From Desulfobulbaceae bacterium (GTDB taxonomy: Bacteria > Desulfobacterota > Desulfobulbia > Desulfobulbales > SURF-16): DNA of 64,000 bases. The DNA is taken from NCBI GenBank assembly GCA_023230525.1, contig JALNXE010000009.1:7154-71153 (forward strand), in the 5' to 3' direction. The notes beneath the pieces are model-generated. The model did not search any database and was not told the origin of the DNA. It saw only the letters and a program-made list of their open reading frames with translations. The translations under genes and the position numbers were made by a program. Below, piece by piece: positions 57,176 through 64,000 of the stretch (its first letter is position 1; every line of letters begins with the position of its first letter).

Positions 57176-58816
57176 TCACTGCCTGGCATCGACGAAACGA
57201 AAGTACCGGCCGTCAAACAGGCCCCGGTCGCTCAGTTTCAGTTCCGGGATCACCAGCAGGGCCATGAAGGAGAGGGTCATGAACGGGGCTCGCAGGCCGG
57301 AGCCCAGCCCATGGGCCAGGCGGTCAAGCTCGGCGTAGCGCCGGCCCACCTCCTGGCCGTCATCATCGCTCATCAGGCCGGCGATGGGCAGCGGGAGCAG
57401 CTCCACGCCTCTCGCGTCCGTCACGGCAATACCGCCTTTGGCCTCGATGACCGCATTGACCGCCCGGCAGAGAGAGTGGGCATCAGCCCCCACCCCTATC
57501 ACGTTATGGGAATCATGGGCCACGCTTGAGGCCAGCGCGCCCTTCTGCAGCCCGAAGCCCCGGATCATGGCCAGGGCCGGCGGGGCTTCTTCGTAGCGGT
57601 TGACCACGCAGAGCAGCAGGATGTCCCGTTCGGTATCCGGCACCGGCACGCCCCCTGCCCGGCGCGGTTCAAGCAGCAGCTCCCTGGTGATCAGCTCGCC
57701 GTCCATGGCCTCGATGACCGGCAGCGGACCTTTACCTGCCGGCAGCTGCAGGTCAGCGGCAGTAATGGGCCGGGCCCGGAAGTTGTTGACCGGGGCAACC
57801 CCAACTTTTGGCAGCAGGGTGCGGCCCTCTGCCGCCGCCAGATTGCCGTCCAGCCAGACCTTCAGCACCCGGAAGTCCCGCAGATCAGCAACCAGAGCCG
57901 CGTCCATGGCGTCGCCCAGCCGCAGCAGGCCCACCGGCAGATGGTAATGCAGGACAGGGTTGGCGCAGGCGCAGCGCAGCACGGCCAGGGGATGGTGGCC
58001 CAATGCCACGGCCCGGGCCGCCAGCCGGTCGATGTAGCCTGCGGCCAGGTCGTCCGGATGCTTGTCATCGCAGCAGAGCATCACCTGGTCGGTGTGGGTG
58101 GTGATCAGGGAATGCAGGGCCGCGAAGTTGCGCGCCGCCGAACCTTCCCGCACGAGAATGTGCATGCCGCAGGCAAGCTTGTCCAATGCCTCGGCCAGGG
58201 TAAAGCATTCGTGATCCGTGGTAATCCCCGCCGCTGCGTAGCGGGCCGCCTCGCCGCCGCGCAGCCCAGGGGCATGGCCGTCCACCGGCCGGCCCAGCCT
58301 GCGGGCCAGCTCGATTTTGGCCAGAACCTGCGCATCACCGGCCAGCACGCCGGGGAAATTCATCATCTCCGCCAGATGCCGTACCTCGGGCTCCTGCAGG
58401 AGACTTTCCATCTCCGCCAGGTCCAGAGCCGCGCCCGCGGTCTCAAAGGGAGTAGCCGGCACGCAGGAGGGCACCCCGAAGAAGGTTTTAAAGGGAGAGC
58501 AGCGGGCGCTTGCCACCATGAACCGCACCCCGTCCGCACCCAGCACATTGGCGATCTCGTGGGGGTCGGCCACTGCCGCCACCATGCCGTGCCGCACCGC
58601 CTGCCGCCCGAACTCGGCCGGCGGCAGCATGGCGCTTTCGATGTGGACATGGGCGTCGATAAAACCGGGGATCAGATAGGGCTGGCCCGGCTCTTCCGCC
58701 CCCAAGGCCTCTACCTCTGTGATCACGCCCCCGGCCCAGCTCACCCGGCCCCAGAAGATCCGCTTGTCCAACACCTGGACCACATTGCCTGCGCTGCTGC
58801 CTGCCGCCGTATCCAT
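57176..58816 (-). CDS. ade: Adenine deaminase
   Basis: This amidohydrolase converts adenine to hypoxanthine for purine salvage. The 546 residues have the metal site PGFIDAHVHIESAMLPP near residue 52, ADPHEIANVLG near 82, the family core GHAPGLRGGEAARYAAAGI near 180 and VAHDSHNVIGVGAD near 430. The start MDTAAGSSAG at 58816 has GGGGGGAG upstream. It is somewhat shorter than some family members but complete. Confidence 0.93.
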   Translation of the reverse strand: MDTAAGSSAGNVVQVLDKRIFWGRVSWAGGVITEVEALGAEEPGQPYLIPGFIDAHVHIESAMLPPAEFGRQAVRHGMVAAVADPHEIANVLGADGVRFMVASARCSPFKTFFGVPSCVPATPFETAGAALDLAEMESLLQEPEVRHLAEMMNFPGVLAGDAQVLAKIELARRLGRPVDGHAPGLRGGEAARYAAAGITTDHECFTLAEALDKLACGMHILVREGSAARNFAALHSLITTHTDQVMLCCDDKHPDDLAAGYIDRLAARAVALGHHPLAVLRCACANPVLHYHLPVGLLRLGDAMDAALVADLRDFRVLKVWLDGNLAAAEGRTLLPKVGVAPVNNFRARPITAADLQLPAGKGPLPVIEAMDGELITRELLLEPRRAGGVPVPDTERDILLLCVVNRYEEAPPALAMIRGFGLQKGALASSVAHDSHNVIGVGADAHSLCRAVNAVIEAKGGIAVTDARGVELLPLPIAGLMSDDDGQEVGRRYAELDRLAHGLGSGLRAPFMTLSFMALLVIPELKLSDRGLFDGRYFRFVDARQ

Positions 58817-58938
58817 GCTCCCCCCTCTCCGCTCTTCTGCCCTGCTCCTGCTCATGGATTCCGGGTCGCGCTGCGCTTGCCCGGAATGACGAAAGCGGGG
58901 ACTTGTTTTTTCTCCTCACCCTTCCGGCCTTGCTGCCG

Positions 58939-60129
58939 TCAGGCAAGCTTCTTCCCGATCAGTCCCTTCAGATACATGCTTTCCGGGATGTGCAGTTTCA
59001 CCGGATGATCGGGACTCTGGCCGAGCCATTGCAGCATCTGCACATCGCAGCCGGCATCAATGGCCCCATCGGCCACGATTTTCTGGAAGAGTTCCACATT
59101 CATCAGACCGGAGCAGGAAAAGGTGAACAGCAGGCCGCCCGGACGCAGCAGTTTAAGGGCCAGCCGGTTGATATCCTTGTAGCCCCGGCTGGCCCGCATC
59201 AGCTGGCTCCTGGCCTCGGCGAATTTGGGCGGATCAAGGATGATCAGATCAAAAAACCTGCCCGCTTCGGCATACTGCCGCAGCAGTTGAAAGACGTCGG
59301 CCTTGAGGTTGGTGCACCGCTGTCCGGCAAACTCATTGAGCTGCACATTTTTGTCGATCAAGGCCAGCAGGCCGGCCACATCCTCCACATTGGTCACCTG
59401 GCTGGCCCCGCCCTGCAGGGCAGCCAGGCCGAAGCCCCCGGTGTAGGCAAAACAGTTGAGCACCTCGGCCCCGGAGCTGTACGAGCGGACCAGCTGCCGG
59501 TTGACCCGCTGGTCCAGGTAAAAGCCGGTCTTATGGCCCTGCTTGACATCCACCAGGAATTTCAGACCATGCTCCTCGATCTCGATCAGCTCAGGCGGCT
59601 CCTCGCCCCACAACGGGCCGCGGCACGGCTGCAGCCCCTCCTTTTTACGCACCTCCACATCGGAGCGCTCATAAATGCCGCGGACGCCGGGCAGTGTCTG
59701 CAGCTGCTCGATGATCACTTCCTGCCAGTGGGCGACGCCGACGCTGAGAAACTGGCAGACGAGAAAATCCCCGTAGCGGTCGACAATCAGGCCCGGCAGG
59801 CCGTCGGCCTCGGCGGAAACCAGCCGGAAGGCATTGGTCTGGCTTGGAATCTGCAGCTCCTCCCGCCGGGCCATGGCGCTTTGCAGCCGCCTCTGGAAAA
59901 AGGCTTCATCAATTTCTTCCTGTTCATCAAAGCTCCAGATGCGAATCCGAATTTGCGAAACAGGCGAATAGGCGCCCCGCCCCAGAAACCGGCCGTCAGC
60001 GGCAATGACCTCCACGGTTTCACCGGGCTGCGGTGTCCCTTGCAAATGGTTGACGGCACCGGAAAATATCCAGGGGTGGCGGCGCAGCAGCGAGCGTTCC
60101 CGCCCCTTCTGCAGGATGACACGGTTCAT
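58939..60129 (-). CDS. rlmI: 23S rRNA m5C methyltransferase RlmI-like
   Basis: The 396-residue protein has an N-terminal PUA domain (1-75; GRERSLLRRHPWIFSGAV), an EEHD-like middle with the DVKQGHKTGFYLDQR motif near 195, and a SAM-binding Rossmann domain (LNCFAYTGGFGLAAL; DLIILDPPKFA). It methylates cytosine in 23S rRNA in relatives. AAGGG precedes the ATG. Confidence 0.92.
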   Translation of the reverse strand: MNRVILQKGRERSLLRRHPWIFSGAVNHLQGTPQPGETVEVIAADGRFLGRGAYSPVSQIRIRIWSFDEQEEIDEAFFQRRLQSAMARREELQIPSQTNAFRLVSAEADGLPGLIVDRYGDFLVCQFLSVGVAHWQEVIIEQLQTLPGVRGIYERSDVEVRKKEGLQPCRGPLWGEEPPELIEIEEHGLKFLVDVKQGHKTGFYLDQRVNRQLVRSYSSGAEVLNCFAYTGGFGLAALQGGASQVTNVEDVAGLLALIDKNVQLNEFAGQRCTNLKADVFQLLRQYAEAGRFFDLIILDPPKFAEARSQLMRASRGYKDINRLALKLLRPGGLLFTFSCSGLMNVELFQKIVADGAIDAGCDVQMLQWLGQSPDHPVKLHIPESMYLKGLIGKKLA

Positions 60130-60174
60130 GAATTTGCCCTTTCCTTAATTTCTTTTGCAACGTTAATGATTTAT

Positions 60175-60474
60175 TTACAATTCGAACAACTTTGAACCGT
60201 GTACAACTCGGAGAATATAGACGCAATTATTATCTATTTTGTATATCGCCCTGTATTTCTTGTGGATTAAATGCCTGTAATTGGTGCCGAAAAATATATT
60301 TTCAGGGATGTACGGACAGCGTTCTGGTGATGTGTCTAATGAGTATATTTTCTCTTCCAGTTCCAGGATGAATTTTTTGGCATTATTTATATTGTCGGAG
60401 GCAATGTAGAAAAAAATTTGCTCCAGGTCGTTTTGGGCGTTACGGGTGAGGTTGATTTTAAATTTCCTTGGCAC
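60175..60474 (-). CDS. ParE/RelE-family toxin
   Basis: The 99-residue protein fits ParE: LTRNAQNDLEQIFFYIASDN, then YRHLIHKKYRAIYKIDNN and ILRVVHGSKLFEL. Its start overlaps the antitoxin stop by 17 bases, so the pair is a type II module with the antitoxin first. The gene is more AT-rich than the flanking genes. Confidence 0.9.
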   Translation of the reverse strand: MPRKFKINLTRNAQNDLEQIFFYIASDNINNAKKFILELEEKIYSLDTSPERCPYIPENIFFGTNYRHLIHKKYRAIYKIDNNCVYILRVVHGSKLFEL

Positions 60475-60736
60475 GTTTGAACTCCTTGAAGAAATCCTTT
60501 GCCTCGGTGTAACGACCTTCTTTTATGTCCTCCTCGGCTGGAGCTAAAAGCTTGAGCAGATTAAAGGCATTCATGATTTTTTCGTATTCCCCGGCATCAA
60601 CCAGCACAGCTTCTGCTTTACCATTGACGGTTAACACAACCGGGCGCTTTGTTTCGTGAATTTGCTCAAGAACCGCATTCGTGTTCCGTTTAAGATCTGT
60701 GATCGAGCGAATATCTTCGGTGATGCTGATAGCCAT
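60458..60736 (-). CDS. Phd/YefM-family antitoxin
   Basis: The 92-residue protein has the N-terminal Phd fold (ITDLKRNTNAVLEQIHETKR, PVVLTVNGKAEAVLVDAGEY) that binds operator DNA, and a C-terminal helix to neutralise the toxin. AAAGGAGG precedes the ATG. It is expected to repress its own operon. Confidence 0.92.
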   Translation of the reverse strand: MAISITEDIRSITDLKRNTNAVLEQIHETKRPVVLTVNGKAEAVLVDAGEYEKIMNAFNLLKLLAPAEEDIKEGRYTEAKDFFKEFKRAKEI

Positions 60737-60902
60737 GGGAAACCTCCTTTGAGCATTTTATTTGATGCTTTATTGTATGCTAATTTGATACTGCTCGCAA
60801 GGGGTTCTTTGTGCGCTAACCGACCTGCATCACCAGTGTGGCGCCAATGACTTTGCTGCGTCAGCGCCGTCGATCCTCTTCGCGTCCACTCAAGCGCGGC
60901 GG

Positions 60903-61085
60903 TTAAATGACTTTCCAGGCAACATAGCGGGCAAAGCCTAAGAAGACCGAAAAAACAATCATGGCAAGTATTGCCAAAATTTTTCCGAAAACCGATTCTT
61001 TTCGACTCCCGGAACTGACCAAGCGATATTGCCATAAAAAGTTATCAAACCATATTAGGTAGTTGCTGCCGTGAAAGCCCGGCAT
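60903..61085 (-). CDS. Possible small membrane protein
   Basis: The 60-residue frame has one strong hydrophobic helix (about 34-56; ILAILAMIVFSVFLGFARYV) and the start MPGFHGSNYL. There is no recognised family and the ribosome site is weak. It may be real or chance. Confidence 0.35.
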   Translation of the reverse strand: MPGFHGSNYLIWFDNFLWQYRLVSSGSRKESVFGKILAILAMIVFSVFLGFARYVAWKVI

Positions 61086-61113
61086 CCCTCCGGTTCCCCG
61101 CCTTTGCGCTTCA

Positions 61114-61539
61114 CTATTGTCTCACGGTATTCGGCTGGCCCTCCTCCCCGGCGTAGAAGACAATGATCTCAGCAGGTTCCGTGCCCTCGTTCATGCCACA
61201 ATGCCATTTGCCCACCACCTCGACAATCGGCTCCCCGGCCTTGAGGTGCAGGGTCTTGTTGTCCCTGGTGATGACCGTGAGTTCGCCTTTGAGCAGGACC
61301 CCGGCATTGATCACCGGGTGTTCATGCACAGGCAGCTGCGCGCCCGGCGGGATGGTGATGCGCAGGATGGTGATCTCCGGGGTGCCGATCGAATAATGGG
61401 GCAGCGGGCTGCCATCCCAGCTCGAAGTTGCTTGGGTCAACACATCAACCTGCAGGCCGGTCCCGTCCGTTTTATCCAGGGCCCAGACATTGGTGGTGCT
61501 AAGGACGACAAAACATATGGCGGAGATCAGTTTTTTCAT
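61114..61539 (-). CDS. Exported cupin-domain protein
   Basis: The 141-residue protein has a signal peptide (MKKLISAICFVVLSTTNVWA) and a single cupin domain with metal ligands in PVHEHPVINAGVLLKGELTV near 71 and GKWHCGMNEG near 111. The start at 61539 has AGGAAG upstream. The substrate is unknown. It follows the M32 carboxypeptidase gene by 43 bases and is probably co-transcribed. Confidence 0.85.
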   Translation of the reverse strand: MKKLISAICFVVLSTTNVWALDKTDGTGLQVDVLTQATSSWDGSPLPHYSIGTPEITILRITIPPGAQLPVHEHPVINAGVLLKGELTVITRDNKTLHLKAGEPIVEVVGKWHCGMNEGTEPAEIIVFYAGEEGQPNTVRQ

Positions 61540-61582
61540 GCTTCCTGCCTTCCTGTGATGGCTACGGGTTCCGTGTCCAGAC

Positions 61583-63094
61583 TCATTTTGTTTGCAAACC
61601 ATAGATATCGCTGTATTTGTTCGTAAGATAGCGAAGATAGGGGCCGGGGTCGATTTTTGCTCCGGTCACCCGCAGCACCAGTTCCTGGGGTGTGAACTTG
61701 CGGCCATGGCAGTGGATCTTTTCCCGCAGCCAGCCGAGCAGGGCCGCGAAACTGCCCCGGCGCAGCCGGTCGTCCAGATCCGGGATATCTTGGCGGATCT
61801 TCTCCCACAGCTGGGCCGAGATGAGGTTGCCCAGGGTGTAGGTGGCAAAGTAGCCCAGCGAGCCGCCGGACCAGTGCACGTCCTGCAGCACCCCCTGGCT
61901 GTCGTTGGCCGGCCTGATGCCGAGATACTCCTCCATCTTGGCGTTCCAGATTCCGGGCAGATCCCGCACCGCGATCCGGCCTTCAATCATGCCGATTTCC
62001 AGCTCCAGGCGCAGCATGACATGCAGGTTATAGGTGGCCTCATCGGCATTGACCCTGATCAGCGACGGCTCCACCCGGTTGATCCCCCGGTAGAAGGTGC
62101 GGAGATCCACCTGGCCCAGGGCCGCGGGGAAACGCTTGCGGTATTCGGGATAGAAATGTTCCCAGAACGGCAGGGAGCGGCCCACCAGGTTTTCCCACAG
62201 CCGGGACTGGGACTCATGCACGGCCAAGGAGGCCCCGCCCGCCAGGGGGGTGCGCTCATAGGACTGGCTGCAGCCCAGTTCATAGAGGGCGTGGCCGGCC
62301 TCGTGCATGGTGCTGAACAGCGAGGCAACGGGGTGGTCCGCTTCAAAACGGGTGGTAATGCGCACATCATTGATACTGAAATTGGTGGTAAAGGGATGGG
62401 CCGAACGGTCCTGGCGGCCGCGGTCCCAGTCATAACCGAAGGCGGAAACGACCTTGACCCCGAAGTCCCACTGCTGCTGCTCGTCAAAAGGCCCCTGGAG
62501 AAACGAGTCATCCACCTGGGGCCGGGCGGTGATCTCCTGCAGCAGCTCCACCTGCCGGGGCCGCAGACCGGCAAAAATCATCTGCACCTCGGCGGTCTTC
62601 ATGCCCCGCTCATACTGATCCAGCAGAATGTCATAGGGATGGTCCGCCGGCGGAAAGAAGCTGATATAGCGCCGGTTCAGCTCCACCACCTTTTCCAGAT
62701 GGGGCCGGAACACGGAGAAATCCGCGGCGGCCCTGGCCTTGACCCAGGCCTCAAAGGCCCTGGAGGTGGTCAGGGCGAATTCGGCCACAAAATCGGCCGG
62801 CACCCGGATCTTGCGGTCAAAGTCATGGCGGGTGACCTCAAGCAGCCGGGCAATATCGCCATCCGGCTCCGCTCCGGCGTATTCCTTCTCCAGATCAGAG
62901 AGCAGCGCGCCGATCTCCGTGGCGGTAAACTTCTGGTGGGCGATGCGGCTCAAGCTGGCGAGCTGGTTACCCCGGGCCTCGGCCCCGCCCTTGGGCATAT
63001 AGGTCTGCTGGTCCCAGCCCAGCAGGGCCATGGCGTTATTGATGTCGGCGATTTCCGCCAGCAGGGTGGTCAATTTTTGCAGTTTATCGCTCAT
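61583..63094 (-). CDS. M32 family carboxypeptidase (Taq type)
   Basis: This zinc metallopeptidase trims C-terminal residues in the cytoplasm. The 503 residues match the family length. The zinc motif is HEAGH in FSTMHEAGHALYELG near residue 265, and the downstream glutamate lies in AVHESQSRLWENL near 298. The start MSDKLQKLTTLLAE at 63094 has AGGAG 5 bases upstream. Confidence 0.94.
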   Translation of the reverse strand: MSDKLQKLTTLLAEIADINNAMALLGWDQQTYMPKGGAEARGNQLASLSRIAHQKFTATEIGALLSDLEKEYAGAEPDGDIARLLEVTRHDFDRKIRVPADFVAEFALTTSRAFEAWVKARAAADFSVFRPHLEKVVELNRRYISFFPPADHPYDILLDQYERGMKTAEVQMIFAGLRPRQVELLQEITARPQVDDSFLQGPFDEQQQWDFGVKVVSAFGYDWDRGRQDRSAHPFTTNFSINDVRITTRFEADHPVASLFSTMHEAGHALYELGCSQSYERTPLAGGASLAVHESQSRLWENLVGRSLPFWEHFYPEYRKRFPAALGQVDLRTFYRGINRVEPSLIRVNADEATYNLHVMLRLELEIGMIEGRIAVRDLPGIWNAKMEEYLGIRPANDSQGVLQDVHWSGGSLGYFATYTLGNLISAQLWEKIRQDIPDLDDRLRRGSFAALLGWLREKIHCHGRKFTPQELVLRVTGAKIDPGPYLRYLTNKYSDIYGLQTK

Positions 63095-63268
63095 TGGTTC
63101 TCCTTTGGGCAGGGTGCAGGGCAAAGCTGCAGGCCGGTTTCGGCGGCTGGAGCAGTGGCCAGGGCGCGCCTGCCGTTTCAACCTCGCAAACCGGCATAAT
63201 AGGCCGAAAATCAGGCTATGACAAAGAATAAATCATTTTTTTTCAAGAGCAACCCTGGCCAGCGCCGG

Positions 63269-63727
63269 TCAGGAACAGCCCCGGCAGCGGGAGAAGAGCC
63301 TGACCAGCAGGGCGGTGCCCACCCCCCAGGCCCCGTTGATCAGAAAGGCGGTGATGAGTAACGGCGGATGCCAGCCGCCGCCCATGGGTTTGCCTTTGAG
63401 GGGCAGGACGATCAGCAGGGCGACCAGGGAAGGGAAAATGGCGCCAAAGAGAAAGGAGATCAGCCAGTAGCCGAAGCGGTCCGGAAAACGCCGGTCAATC
63501 AATACAAAGATGATGCCCCAGAGCCCGCCGAAAAAGGCCAGGGAAAAAACGGCCGGCACCCCGAAGGGCTTGGTCGGCCCCATGGCAAAGGGGCCGAAGG
63601 GCGCCAGCTTGATGGCCCACAGCAGGGCCAGGGTCAGCTGATGGAAAATCAGGGTGGCCAGAAAACCGGCAACAAAGCCGAGCAGCAGCCTGGCCGCAGA
63701 ATTTGGGCATGATTTTGGGTCTGTCAT
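63269..63727 (-). CDS. Multi-pass membrane protein of unknown function
   Basis: The 152-residue protein has four hydrophobic segments (about 12-40, 57-77, 86-110 and 122-143). AAGGAG precedes the ATG. No family is recognised with confidence. Confidence 0.7.
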   Translation of the reverse strand: MTDPKSCPNSAARLLLGFVAGFLATLIFHQLTLALLWAIKLAPFGPFAMGPTKPFGVPAVFSLAFFGGLWGIIFVLIDRRFPDRFGYWLISFLFGAIFPSLVALLIVLPLKGKPMGGGWHPPLLITAFLINGAWGVGTALLVRLFSRCRGCS

Positions 63728-63863
63728 AATGCTTCTCCTTAGGTTTTGGACCGGCCGCTGACCGGCCTGATGGTAAGTGGTTGTAAAAATTCAACTTTTT
63801 GAGTTGTGGTAACATGTTGAAATTAAATTGATATCCTCATGGTCCCCGCAGCTTGTTTCCAGA

Positions 63864-63933
63864 GAATTCAGGAGCCAGAATAAAACGTAATAAAATCAAC
63901 CATTCTGAATTCTGTCTCCTGTCTCCTGAATTC
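63864..63933. repeat. Intergenic heptamer repeat, copy 2
   Basis: It is bounded by GAATTC on both sides and holds TAATAAAATCAACCATTCTG, the reverse complement of the core of the 4526-4617 element. It also carries CTCCTGT heptamers. It lies downstream of the last divergent gene start, near the window end. Confidence 0.75.
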
Positions 63934-64000
63934 CCATGACGGAGATCAGAGCAGCGACTATGTCACAAAAATATCGTTATTTCGACAAAATAGATCAAGT

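Noticed and set aside
60631..61035. 134-codon minus-strand frame
   Set aside because: It overlaps the antitoxin gene out of frame and has no recognisable domain.
61592..63199. 535-codon plus-strand frame
   Set aside because: It is antisense to the M32 carboxypeptidase, which has its HEAGH motif and correct length.
1..64000. tRNA, rRNA or CRISPR arrays
   Set aside because: Reading the intergenic regions on both strands showed no tRNA-like cloverleaf with GTTCRA, no rRNA and no regularly spaced direct repeats.

Overview
The window reads as chromosomal DNA from a sulfate-reducing Desulfobacterota bacterium, most likely the Desulfobulbales/Desulfobulbaceae. It carries dsrA, dsrB and dsrD, a separate sat, a CbiA/CobB-type amidase best read as DsrN, a small Desulfovibrio-type ferredoxin and a flagellar/pseudaminic acid locus. 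No tRNA, rRNA, CRISPR array or intact insertion sequence was seen. Gene density is normal and most genes are GC-rich.

Layout. 1-7.5 kb: argS (partial), alr, ferredoxin, an MlaC-like protein, an MreB-like paralogue and the DsrN/CbiA amidase. 7.8-10.3 kb: a plus-strand TPR / zinc-ribbon-HEAT / TPR module that faces dsrABD (13.3-10.4 kb, minus) across a bidirectional terminator. 13.6-18 kb: a UPF0251 regulator, a NifX-like protein, a BASS-type permease, a DUF302 protein and a CoA-disulfide/persulfide reductase with a rhodanese domain. 18.2-26 kb: a secreted HhH-PLD protein, a TPR-methyltransferase, a topoisomerase-IA-like protein that has lost its catalytic residues, and a divergent 953-residue protein with seven 62-residue acidic repeats and an FGE-like domain. 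26-29.4 kb: aroB, a small winged-helix protein and sat.

29.6-45.4 kb is one functional unit on the minus strand. It holds flaG, a FliT-like chaperone, fliS, fliD and an 823-residue flagellin, then maf, a Pse-associated methylase, pseF, pseI, a pseG-pseH fusion, pseC, and a PseB dehydratase carrying an N-terminal MerR-type DNA-binding domain. The flagellin gene and the pse operon both have sigma-28-like promoters with the same -35 octamer, so glycan synthesis and its acceptor appear to be co-expressed. 45.6-53.4 kb: a frameshifted tatC, a cysteine-cluster protein, an RluA enzyme, a multicopper oxidase with dockerin-like repeats, a PEP-CTERM protein and an FKBP isomerase. 53.5-57 kb is an accessory patch (DUF2277, RsgA, lspA remnant, BrnT-type toxin-antitoxin, AbiC-like membrane protein, REP-like hairpin). 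57-64 kb: adenine deaminase, RlmI, a ParE/Phd pair, a cupin, an M32 carboxypeptidase and a membrane protein.

The observations I rate highest are the MerR-PseB fusion, the catalytically degenerate topoisomerase with its repeat-rich divergent neighbour, the similar promoter-plus-palindrome layout upstream of dsrA and sat, the beta-solenoid-like insert in the flagellin, and several families of dispersed intergenic hairpins and heptamer repeats.
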